Source: an uncultured Selenomonadales bacterium
GTDB taxonomy: Bacteria > Bacillota_C > Negativicutes > Selenomonadales > Selenomonadaceae
Reading direction: 5' to 3'
Length of the DNA: 6,673 nt
Assembly: GCA_947302675.1 (NCBI GenBank)
Contig: CAMYWI010000076.1
Location: forward strand, 1-6,673
Below the pieces are notes generated by a model that worked only from the letters and a program-made list of their open reading frames with translations, had not been told where the DNA came from and did no database searches. A program made the position numbers and the translations under genes. Shown here in pieces: positions 1 to 6,481 of the stretch; positions within the stretch are counted from its first letter, which is position 1, and each line of letters starts with the position of its first letter.

Positions 1-1187
1 GTTGCACGGCGTCGACAATTTGCAACGGCTCGGCAGTCAGCGCGGTTTATCAGCAGGGCGCGGAAATTGCCAATCCCGAATTTATTCAGATTCACCCGAC
101 CGCAATTCCTGGCTCCGATAAAAACCGTTTGATGTCGGAGGCTTGTCGCGGCGAAGGCGGGCGCGTCTGGGTTTACAAAGACGGCAAGCCTTGGTATTTC
201 TTGGAGGAAATGTATCCCGCTTATGGAAACCTCGTGCCGCGTGACGTTGCCAGCCGCGCGATTTTCAAAGTCTGCGTGCACATGGGACTTGGCATTAACG
301 GCGAGAACAGAGTTTATCTCGACCTTAGCCACATTGACGGCGACTATCTCTTGAGAAAACTCGGCGGCATTTTGGAAATGTATTCGGAATTCGTCGGGCA
401 AGACCCGCGCAAAGTTCCTATGGAAATTTTCCCCAGTGTTCACTATTCAATGGGCGGCATTTGGGTTGACAGGTTCCACTTCACCAATATTCCTGGCTTA
501 ATGGCTAGCGGCGAGTGCGATTACCAATATCACGGCGCAAATCGTCTTGGTGCAAACTCGTTGCTTAGCGCGGCTTATTCGGGAACTGTTTCCGGTCCGG
601 AGGCTATGAAATGGGCGAAGTCGGGTAAGAACGGTTCCGAGCTTACTTACGAGGAAATGGAGGCTGCGCGTGCCGAAGTTCAGCGCGAATACGACAAGAT
701 TTTGCAAATGAACGGCTCCGAGAACGCGCACAAGCTCCACCACGAAATGGGCGACCTCATGTATAAATACGTGGCGATTGAGCGCGACAACAACGGCTTG
801 GACGCTTGCCTTGTCGAGTTGAAAAAGCTTTTGAAACGTTGGGACGACATCGGCATAACGGATAGAGGGCACGTCGCCAATCAAGAGGCAATGTTCGTTC
901 GTCAGCTCCGCAACATGATTCTCTACGCAATGGCGATTACAAAGGGTGCCCGTTGCCGCGACGAGTCGCGCGGTGCTCATGCAAAGATTGTCCTTGAAAA
1001 CGGTCAGCGCAAGCACGACGAAAACGGCGACCTCGTCTTCATGGGGCGCGACGATAAAAACTTCATGTTCACGACGATTATCAACTACGACCCCAAGACC
1101 GAAGAGCCTATCGTCAGCTATCGCGAGTTCGACCACTCGTTGATTAAACCGCGCGCCCGCAACTACGCCGTTGCCAAGAAAGAGTAA
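1..1187 (+). CDS. sdhA: Succinate dehydrogenase / fumarate reductase flavoprotein subunit, type B (5' partial)
   Basis: This is the C-terminal 394 residues of the FAD-carrying catalytic subunit, which interconverts succinate and fumarate on the cytoplasmic side of the membrane. The frame is open from position 3, so the N-terminal FAD-binding part (about 200 residues in a roughly 590-residue family) is missing off the left edge. Visible signatures are the HPTAIPG active-site loop (near bp 93-113), SEACRGEGGR, the PRDVASR segment with the catalytic arginine region (near bp 240-260), VHYSMGG (near bp 438-458) and the FAD-contacting HGANRLGANSLL (near bp 531-566). The wording of these motifs, and the KPWYFLEE and YGNLVPRD stretches, follow Bacillus subtilis SdhA rather than the E. 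coli enzyme, so this is a type B complex. The stop at 1185-1187 merges into the ribosome binding site of sdhB. The direction in vivo (succinate oxidation or fumarate reduction) cannot be decided without the membrane subunit. Confidence 0.97.
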   Translation, partial: CTASTICNGSAVSAVYQQGAEIANPEFIQIHPTAIPGSDKNRLMSEACRGEGGRVWVYKDGKPWYFLEEMYPAYGNLVPRDVASRAIFKVCVHMGLGINGENRVYLDLSHIDGDYLLRKLGGILEMYSEFVGQDPRKVPMEIFPSVHYSMGGIWVDRFHFTNIPGLMASGECDYQYHGANRLGANSLLSAAYSGTVSGPEAMKWAKSGKNGSELTYEEMEAARAEVQREYDKILQMNGSENAHKLHHEMGDLMYKYVAIERDNNGLDACLVELKKLLKRWDDIGITDRGHVANQEAMFVRQLRNMILYAMAITKGARCRDESRGAHAKIVLENGQRKHDENGDLVFMGRDDKNFMFTTIINYDPKTEEPIVSYREFDHSLIKPRARNYAVAKKE

Positions 1188-1192
1188 AGGAG
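1186..1192 (+). promoter_or_regulatory. Ribosome binding site of sdhB
   Basis: AAAGGAG overlaps the sdhA stop codon and lies 8 nt before the ATG at 1201. It selects that ATG over the in-frame upstream ATG at 1171, which lies inside the end of sdhA and would add ten residues not expected in the family. Confidence 0.85.
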
Positions 1193-1200
1193 CGTTAGCT

Positions 1201-1947
1201 ATGGCTGAAAAAGTCAGATTTATAATCGAGCGGCAAGACGCGCCGGACGCTAAGCCTTACAATCAGGAATTTGACGTGGATTATCGTCCGGGCTTGAACG
1301 TCGTCGCCTCGCTCATGGAGATACAAAAAAACCCCGTCACGGTCGACGGCAAAAGAGTTCCGCCGGTCGTCTGGGAATGCAACTGTTTGGAAAAAGTTTG
1401 CGGCGCGTGCATGATGGTTATCAACGGCAAAGCTCAGCAAGCATGTTGCGCGCTCGTCGACAACCTCAAGAAACCGATTAAACTTCAACCTGCGCGGACG
1501 TTCCCCGTTATCCGCGACCTGCTGATTGACCGCTCGCGCATGTTCGAGGCTCTCAAGCGGATTCAAGGTTGGGTTGAACTCGACGGCTCGTGGGAAAATC
1601 GCGAAGCTCCGATTCAAAATCCCTACACCGCCCGCACTGCTTACGAAATTTCGCGTTGCATGACGTGCGGTTGTTGCCTTGAGGCTTGCCCGAACGTCGG
1701 TCCGCAATCAGACTTCATTGGACCCGCGCCGACCGTGCAGGCTTATCTGTTTAACTTGCACCCGCTCGGAAAGTTCGACGCGCCAAAGCGTTTGAACGTC
1801 TTAATGGAAAAGGGCGGCATAACCAGTTGCGGCAACAGTCAAAACTGCGTGGAGGTTTGTCCGAAGTCAATCAAGCTCACGACTTACCTTGCGCAACTCA
1901 ATCGCGACGTGAATATCCAAGCCTTGAAAAATATTTTCGACAACTAA
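1201..1947 (+). CDS. sdhB: Succinate dehydrogenase / fumarate reductase iron-sulfur subunit, type B
   Basis: A 248-residue protein of normal family length, carrying electrons between the SdhA flavin and the quinone/haem membrane subunit. Residues 1-100 form the plant-ferredoxin-like domain. Its [2Fe-2S] ligands are most likely C62, C67, C70 and C82 (CLEKVCGAC, then QQAC). Residues 140-235 form the bacterial-ferredoxin domain. By comparison with E. coli SdhB, C153, C156, C159 and C220 hold the [4Fe-4S] cluster, and C163, C210 and C216 hold the [3Fe-4S] cluster. CGNSQNC (210-216) and the tail LNRDVNIQALKNIF closely follow Bacillus SdhB. All eleven ligand cysteines are present, plus three extra ones (C60, C83, C158) beside the clusters. 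The gene starts 13 bp after sdhA, clearly in the same operon, and ends just before a terminator, so the order fits sdh(C)AB with the cytochrome gene upstream. Confidence 0.97.
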   Translation: MAEKVRFIIERQDAPDAKPYNQEFDVDYRPGLNVVASLMEIQKNPVTVDGKRVPPVVWECNCLEKVCGACMMVINGKAQQACCALVDNLKKPIKLQPARTFPVIRDLLIDRSRMFEALKRIQGWVELDGSWENREAPIQNPYTARTAYEISRCMTCGCCLEACPNVGPQSDFIGPAPTVQAYLFNLHPLGKFDAPKRLNVLMEKGGITSCGNSQNCVEVCPKSIKLTTYLAQLNRDVNIQALKNIFDN

Positions 1948-1957
1948 GCAAAAAAAT

Positions 1958-1996
1958 ATCGGGACAATCGGCAAAGTCGGTTGCCCCGATTTTTTT
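1958..1996 (+). terminator. Rho-independent terminator of the sdh operon
   Basis: Thirteen-base arms at 1958-1970 and 1978-1990 pair with one A-C mismatch and one G-U pair around a 7-nt loop, followed by an unbroken run of seven T (1990-1996). A run of seven A at 1950-1956 precedes the stem. It begins 10 nt after the sdhB stop. Confidence 0.92.
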
Positions 1997-2004
1997 ACTC
2001 GTAA

Positions 2005-2033
2005 TTGATTTTGCGCGGCGTTTGGTTTATCAT
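2005..2033 (+). promoter_or_regulatory. Candidate sigma-70-type promoter of the glycosyltransferase-U32 operon
   Basis: TTGATT (2005-2010) and TATCAT (2028-2033) are separated by exactly 17 nt, just after the sdh terminator. Transcription would start near 2040, giving a leader of about 25 nt before the ATG at 2065. Seen by eye only. Confidence 0.55.
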
Positions 2034-2053
2034 TGAACAAAATTATTTGTGGC

Positions 2054-2059
2054 GGAGGG
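2054..2059 (+). promoter_or_regulatory. Ribosome binding site of the glycosyltransferase gene
   Basis: GGAGGG ends 5 nt before the ATG at 2065. The longer reading frame begins with TTG at 2005, which has no such site and lies inside the candidate promoter, so 2065 is the preferred start. Confidence 0.75.
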
Positions 2060-2064
2060 ACGTC

Positions 2065-3858
2065 ATGGACGACAAGATTTTAGATTGGGTGTTGCCGGCG
2101 GAAAAGTTTTCGCAAGACGGCGACCCGCAATCAATGCAAGCCGTTGCTCGCGAAATTTTGGAGCTTGATAAAAATTCTGCGGAGGGGCTAGCGATTATGG
2201 CGGAGGCGGCGTTCTATCTCGGCAACGTTCAGGAGGCGAACTCCCTCGCGCAATATGCCCTTGCCTTTGAACCAAAGCATTTGCGCGGGCGGCTCGTCAA
2301 GGGTGGCGTCGCCATTAAAAATTTTCAGCTCAAGGCGCAGTTGCAAACGCTTGCGGACGTAATTGCCGACGCTCATAACGCGCTAAAGGATTTTCAAGAC
2401 CAACTTCAAGCTCACAAGCGTAAGTTCGCCTTCAATCTTCGACAAAGGACGCCCGCCGACTCCGACTTTGAAAAGCATATCGACAAGGAAATTTTTATCA
2501 CGCGCTCGCTTTTGTTCAAGGCTCTGTGTTGGAGCGCGAACGGTTTGTATTTGACGGGCGACCCTGCGCGGGCGGCGCAAAATCTTTTCGAGGCAAGCTC
2601 GCTCACAGACAACTTGGAACTTGCCGCCGAGCTTTACTCCAAACATTTGTTCCTGCGAAATTATCGCGACGCCTCGCAAATGCAGACAAAGGAGCTTGCG
2701 CAGAAATACAATTCCTTCTTCGCGCCGTTCAAAACTTTTCCGCACGATAAAAAATCTCGCGACCCCGATAAAAAAATTCACGTCGGCTACATCTCGCCCG
2801 ATTTTAGAGAACATGCCGTTGCAAATTTTATCGCGCCGCTCCTTGAAAACTTCGACGCCGATAATTTTTTCGTGACGTGCTACTCGACCGGCAAGAGCGA
2901 TTTTGTCACCGACAAGCTTAAAAAGTTCAACGTCACGTGGCGCGACCTGCGCGGCGAAGAACCTTTGGCGGCGGCAAATATCATTGCGGAGGACGAAGTT
3001 GATATCCTCGTCGATTTGTCGGGGCATTCGCAGGATAGTTGCTTGCCGATTTTGTCTTATCGCCCCGCGCCCGTGCAGATTTACGGAATCGGATACACGG
3101 CGACGACCGGGCTTGAGGCTGTCGATTATTTTTTGTCGGATAAAATTTGCTCGCCCGAAAATCTCCCGTCGAACTTCACGGAAAAAATCTTGCGTGTCGA
3201 GCCGTGTAGTCTTTGCTACTCGCCGAGTTTGATTCACGAAATGCCCCCGCCGCAACTTCAAGCTCCCGCGCAGAAAAATAATTTCATGACGTATGGTTGC
3301 TTTAACAACTTCGCCAAAATTACTGACGAGTTGCTTTATCTGTGGCGGGCGATTTTGGAGCGCGTGCCGAACTCGCGGCTGATTCTCAAGAACAAGCTTT
3401 GCAGTCTCGACGAGGGCAAGGAGATTATCCGCCAAAAATTTTCCAAGATGAGTTTTCCGCTTGAGCGCGTCGAGTTGCGCCCTTACAGCCCCGATTATCT
3501 CGAACAGTATCGCGAAATTGACGTTGCGCTTGACACTTCCCCCTACACGGGCGGCACGACGACTTGTGAGGCTCTTTATATGGGCGTGCCAGTCGTGACG
3601 TTGCGCGGCAAAACGCACGCCTCGCGATTGGGCGCATCGATTTTGAACGCCGCCGATTTGTCGGAGTTGGTTGCGCAAAGTCCAATGGAGTACATAAATA
3701 AAGCGGTTCAGCTGGCGCGGCGCAGGGAGTTGTTGATAGCTTATCATGTCGGCTTGCGCGAGCACTTGCAAAATTCCGCGCTCATGAATTCCGCAAATTA
3801 CATTCGCGAGTTGGAAAAAATTTATAAGGAGGTCGTTTATGAACAGAAAAAGAGTTGA
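2065..3858 (+). CDS. TPR-containing O-GlcNAc transferase-like glycosyltransferase (SPINDLY family, GT41)
   Basis: A 597-residue soluble protein with no signal peptide or membrane segment. Residues about 20-75 and 145-215 are helical repeats of TPR character (for example AEAAFYLGNVQEANSLAQYAL), a shorter array than in eukaryotic OGT. Residues 238-590 are the GT41 catalytic region. HVGYISPDFREH (239-250) contains the histidine equivalent to the OGT active-site histidine. It is followed by VDLSGHS (316-322), RPAPVQIYGIGYTATTG (333-349), FNNFAKI (413-419, whose lysine matches the UDP-contacting OGT lysine), VPNSRLIL (434-441) and LDTSPYTGGTTTCEAL (489-504), then GVPVVTLRGKTHASRLG. The expected chemistry is transfer of a sugar from a nucleotide sugar to protein Ser/Thr. 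Donor and acceptor are unknown; some bacterial relatives act on surface proteins such as flagellins or adhesins, none of which is in view. The gene overlaps the U32 gene by 20 bp. Confidence 0.9.
   Translation: MDDKILDWVLPAEKFSQDGDPQSMQAVAREILELDKNSAEGLAIMAEAAFYLGNVQEANSLAQYALAFEPKHLRGRLVKGGVAIKNFQLKAQLQTLADVIADAHNALKDFQDQLQAHKRKFAFNLRQRTPADSDFEKHIDKEIFITRSLLFKALCWSANGLYLTGDPARAAQNLFEASSLTDNLELAAELYSKHLFLRNYRDASQMQTKELAQKYNSFFAPFKTFPHDKKSRDPDKKIHVGYISPDFREHAVANFIAPLLENFDADNFFVTCYSTGKSDFVTDKLKKFNVTWRDLRGEEPLAAANIIAEDEVDILVDLSGHSQDSCLPILSYRPAPVQIYGIGYTATTGLEAVDYFLSDKICSPENLPSNFTEKILRVEPCSLCYSPSLIHEMPPPQLQAPAQKNNFMTYGCFNNFAKITDELLYLWRAILERVPNSRLILKNKLCSLDEGKEIIRQKFSKMSFPLERVELRPYSPDYLEQYREIDVALDTSPYTGGTTTCEALYMGVPVVTLRGKTHASRLGASILNAADLSELVAQSPMEYINKAVQLARRRELLIAYHVGLREHLQNSALMNSANYIRELEKIYKEVVYEQKKS
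3826..3832 (+). promoter_or_regulatory. Ribosome binding site of the U32 gene, inside the upstream coding region
   Basis: A perfect AAGGAGG lies 6 nt before the ATG at 3839 and within the last codons of the glycosyltransferase gene. It fixes the start and suggests translational coupling of the two genes. Confidence 0.85.
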
Positions 3859-5752
3859 ATTACTTGCGCCGGCGGGTCAATGGGAGTCGTTGGTTGCGGC
3901 GATTGAGGCGGGAGCGGACGCGGTTTATCTCGGTGGCAAAGCTTTTAACATGCGCGTTCACCGCACGGATTTTAATTTCAGCGACGAACAGTTGAAGGCG
4001 GCGATTGACTTTGCGCACGAGCGCGACGTTAAAATTTATGTCACGCTCAACAACTTAATCAGCGCGGAGGAAATTGCGCCGCTCGAAAAATATCTGCGCT
4101 ATCTCGACGAAATTCAGCCCGATTCGATTTTGGTGCAGGACTTGGCAGTTATTAATCTCGTCAGAAAACTCGGCATAAAAATTCCAATGCACGCTTCTGT
4201 TATGATGAACACGCACAATTTCCACGCCGTCGAGTTGCTTAAAAAGTTCGGGATAACGCGCGTGGTCGTCGGGCGCGAGCTGACATTGACGGAAGTTTCG
4301 CTACTCAAGGAGCGCACGGGCATTGAAGTTGAATATTTCATGCACGGCGACATGTGTTTTGCGGAGTCGGGGCAATGCATTCATTCGGGCGTGGTCTTCG
4401 GGCAGAGCGGCAATCGCGGGCGTTGCATGAAACCCTGCCGCTGGAATTACAAGCTTATCGACGAGGCGACGGGCGAGACGCTCAACGATTGGTCGTACAA
4501 GCTCGCGCTCAACGATATGTGCATGTTCAGAAATATTCCCGACCTGATTCAAGCGGGCGTCGTGAGTTTCAAGATTGAAGGGCGCATGAGACCGCCCGAA
4601 TTTGTCAGACGTTTAGTTTCGACTTATCGCCGCGAGATTGACGCTTACCTTGCCGACCCGACTGGCTACAGCGTCAATGCGGAGCGTTGGGAAAGTCTTT
4701 ATAAAAATCGGGTGCGCGACTTCACGACGACTTTTGCCTTCGGAGCGACGACGATTAAAGACATTGGCACGACGGGCGAGCGCGAGCCGCGAATTTTTTC
4801 CCGCGCAGTTGTCGAGCCGAGCTTTGACGACGACGCTGTTAAAGAAATTTTTTCTTCCGAACGTGCGATTAAAGGTTCGGGCAAGCCAAAATTATCTGCG
4901 CGAGTTGCGACGCTTGAATCTGCGCGGGCGGCGATTGATTCGGGCGCGGACGTGATTTACATTGGCGGAGAAGTCTTCAAGCCGCTCAAGCCCTTTACTG
5001 TCGACGAAATAAAAAAAGCCGTCGAGCTTGCTCACGACTGCGACAGGAAAATTATTTTGGCGACGCCGCGCACTTCCAAAGACAAAGATCTTGCCGAGCT
5101 TGCGGACATTTTTACTCATGAAATAAATTTTGACGGCGTGCTTGTCGGGAACTTGGGCGCGTTGAACTTTGTCAAGACGTTGACGGACGCGCCGATTTAT
5201 GCCGACGTTTCGTTTAACTTGTTCAATCACGTTGCCGCAGAATTTTTACAAAGTCTTGGAGCGATTCAGGCGACTGCCTCTCTTGAGTTGAGTTTTGCGC
5301 AAGTGCGGAGCGTCGTCGAGGATTCGCCGTTGCCGATTGAAATTATCGTTCACGGCGCGATTGAGTCAATGATTTGCGACCACGACTTCGCCAAGCTTTA
5401 TCTGCCCGATTATGACGAGTTCGCGACGCCAGACAAGTTGAATCGCCATTACGCACTTGAGGACGAGGCGGGCGAAATTCATTCGTTGCGTGTCGACCAA
5501 TTCAAGCGTTGGCATATTTTCTTCGGCAAGGATTTATGTCTGTTGCCTTACGTCGAAAAGTTTTTGGACGCGGCGTCGCTTAGGATTGAGGCGCAGAATT
5601 ATTCGCCCGAACAAGTCGCGCAGGTCGTCAAGCTTTATCGCGATGCTTTGGATGGCATTCCTAATTCCACATTCCAAATTCCTAATTGCCGTTTAGGCGC
5701 GGGGATTTATCGTTTCAAGCAGAGCAAGAATTCGATTCAGCTGTCCTCGTAG
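3839..5752 (+). CDS. U32 family protein (annotated as peptidase/collagenase-like) with a duplicated barrel
   Basis: A 637-residue cytoplasmic protein. Residues 1-310 are a standard U32 module. It opens with VELLAPAGQWESLVAAIEAG and AVYLGG, then has HASVMMNTHN (118-127), EYFMHGDMCFAESGQC (165-180) and NRGRCMKPCRW (192-202). C173, C180, C196 and C200 match the four cysteines that bind [4Fe-4S] in characterised U32 proteins (RlhA, TrhP, UbiU/UbiV). Residues 350-585 repeat the same fold pattern (ARAAIDSGADVIYIGG, IYADVSFNLFNH, IEIIVHGAIESMIC) but keep only one cysteine, C513, at that site. Known U32 members mostly act in RNA hydroxylation or ubiquinone hydroxylation rather than proteolysis, so the peptidase label is doubtful; the substrate here is unknown. 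It is the second gene of the operon with the GT41 enzyme. The C-terminal tail (about 607-637) comes partly from a heptamer repeat, and the end overlaps the convergent gene by 16 bp. Confidence 0.9.
   Translation: MNRKRVELLAPAGQWESLVAAIEAGADAVYLGGKAFNMRVHRTDFNFSDEQLKAAIDFAHERDVKIYVTLNNLISAEEIAPLEKYLRYLDEIQPDSILVQDLAVINLVRKLGIKIPMHASVMMNTHNFHAVELLKKFGITRVVVGRELTLTEVSLLKERTGIEVEYFMHGDMCFAESGQCIHSGVVFGQSGNRGRCMKPCRWNYKLIDEATGETLNDWSYKLALNDMCMFRNIPDLIQAGVVSFKIEGRMRPPEFVRRLVSTYRREIDAYLADPTGYSVNAERWESLYKNRVRDFTTTFAFGATTIKDIGTTGEREPRIFSRAVVEPSFDDDAVKEIFSSERAIKGSGKPKLSARVATLESARAAIDSGADVIYIGGEVFKPLKPFTVDEIKKAVELAHDCDRKIILATPRTSKDKDLAELADIFTHEINFDGVLVGNLGALNFVKTLTDAPIYADVSFNLFNHVAAEFLQSLGAIQATASLELSFAQVRSVVEDSPLPIEIIVHGAIESMICDHDFAKLYLPDYDEFATPDKLNRHYALEDEAGEIHSLRVDQFKRWHIFFGKDLCLLPYVEKFLDAASLRIEAQNYSPEQVAQVVKLYRDALDGIPNSTFQIPNCRLGAGIYRFKQSKNSIQLSS
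5657..5691 (+). repeat. Degenerate heptanucleotide tandem repeat (ATTCCNN), five units, in frame in the U32 gene
   Basis: Five consecutive 7-mers: ATTCCTA, ATTCCAC, ATTCCAA, ATTCCTA and ATTGCCG, the last one decayed. The first and fourth units are identical. Read in frame, the repeat gives the low-complexity peptide IPNSTFQIPNC with a 7-residue period, unlike the rest of the protein. It resembles the dispersed short heptanucleotide repeats described in cyanobacteria and seen between genes in other bacteria. No other copy is visible in this window. Confidence 0.8.
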
Positions 5753-6396
5753 GGGCGCACGCGCAACGTTAAGCCGCGCTCGTCGCAAATTTTTTGACAG
5801 GCAGAAATTTCTTCGGGTGGCGTGACTTTATCGACGACAGTCAAGACGACATGCGGCACGAAATTTTTCATGTGCTCGGCGAAAGTCAACATCGCGTCGA
5901 AAGATTTTATTCCGTAAGCGGCGCGAGTGAGCTTGAAATATTTCTCGGCGGTCGCGGCGTTGAGGCTAATCGACGCAGTGTCCAAAATCTTTTTAAAGTC
6001 CGCCGCAATCTCTCTCCCGTTATAGAGTTCGCCCAAGCCATTCGTGTTGAGGCGCGTCGGCATATTCGGGCGAATTTTTTTCACGTAAGCCAAAAGCTCC
6101 ACGAGTTCGGCAAGTCTTATCGTCGGCTCGCCGAAACCGCAAAAGACAACCTCTTTAATAACTTGCCAAGACGCGGTATCCAACTCGGCTTTGACTTCCG
6201 CAACGGTTGGCTCGTGCTCCAGCCAAAGACTGGATTCTTTAGCCATTGATTTTTTCTGCCGCAAGCAAAAGACGCAATCGCAGTTGCAACGGTTGGTTAA
6301 ATTTATATAAAGCCCGCGCGGCGTCGACGAATCAATTTTCAAACTCTCGGCGAGCGGCAAATACTTCCCGCCCTTGTGCGTCGCGTAAACAATCAT
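5737..6396 (-). CDS. Radical SAM protein, TatD family-associated (TIGR04038-like)
   Basis: A 219-residue protein, the full length for this small radical SAM family. The CxxxCxxC motif for the [4Fe-4S] cluster is C37, C41 and C44 in NLTNRCNCDCVFCLRQ, with one extra cysteine at 39. VVFCGFGEPTIRL (83-95) holds the SAM-contacting GE motif, RLNTNG (115-120) is a further barrel strand, and DTASISLNA (139-147) and VVLTVVD (183-189) are family-typical. The pattern NITNRC...CVFC, LWLE.EPT, VVFCGxGEP, NTNG, SISLNA and the closing VRPYE match TatD-linked radical SAM proteins I know from clostridia. Its reaction is, to my knowledge, undefined. No TatD hydrolase lies in this window. The start at 6396 is set by AAGGAG 8 nt upstream; the alternative ATG at 6447 has no ribosome binding site. 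The gene converges on the U32 gene, overlapping by 16 bp, with no terminator between them. Confidence 0.9.
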   Translation of the reverse strand: MIVYATHKGGKYLPLAESLKIDSSTPRGLYINLTNRCNCDCVFCLRQKKSMAKESSLWLEHEPTVAEVKAELDTASWQVIKEVVFCGFGEPTIRLAELVELLAYVKKIRPNMPTRLNTNGLGELYNGREIAADFKKILDTASISLNAATAEKYFKLTRAAYGIKSFDAMLTFAEHMKNFVPHVVLTVVDKVTPPEEISACQKICDERGLTLRVRPYEDS

Positions 6397-6404
6397 GTCA
6401 ATCA

Positions 6405-6410
6405 CTCCTT
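6405..6410 (-). promoter_or_regulatory. Ribosome binding site of the radical SAM gene
   Basis: On the minus strand this reads AAGGAG, 8 nt before the ATG whose first base is 6396. It rules in that start over the in-frame ATG at 6447, which would add 17 residues. Confidence 0.8.
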
Positions 6411-6437
6411 GACTTGTTTGACCGTTTGTGATAAATT
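6409..6437 (+). promoter_or_regulatory. Candidate promoter 1 for the downstream small RNA
   Basis: TTGACT (6409-6414), a 17-nt gap, then TAAATT (6432-6437). The -35 box matches consensus at 5 of 6 bases and the -10 box at 4 of 6. It would start transcription near 6444 and give an RNA of about 150 nt. It lies back to back with the radical SAM gene and overlaps that gene's ribosome binding site. Confidence 0.3.
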
Positions 6438-6446
6438 TTCTTCGCA

Positions 6447-6475
6447 TTGAAGTACGTCAGTGCCGCGAAGATAAA
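6447..6475 (+). promoter_or_regulatory. Candidate promoter 2 for the downstream small RNA
   Basis: TTGAAG (6447-6452), a 17-nt gap, then GATAAA (6470-6475), each box matching consensus at 4 of 6 bases. It would start transcription near 6482 and give an RNA of about 113 nt. It competes with the candidate 38 bases upstream; sequence alone does not decide. Confidence 0.3.
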
Positions 6476-6481
6476 GGTTTC

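Noticed and set aside
498..1136. Long minus-strand open frame inside sdhA (and similar long antisense frames at 1195-1707 and 2383-3771).
   Set aside because: These are shadows of strongly supported genes, with no ribosome binding sites and low-complexity translations typical of antisense frames.
1950..1996. A bidirectional terminator after sdhB, because of the A-run before the stem.
   Set aside because: No minus-strand gene approaches from the right, so only the + direction is meaningful.
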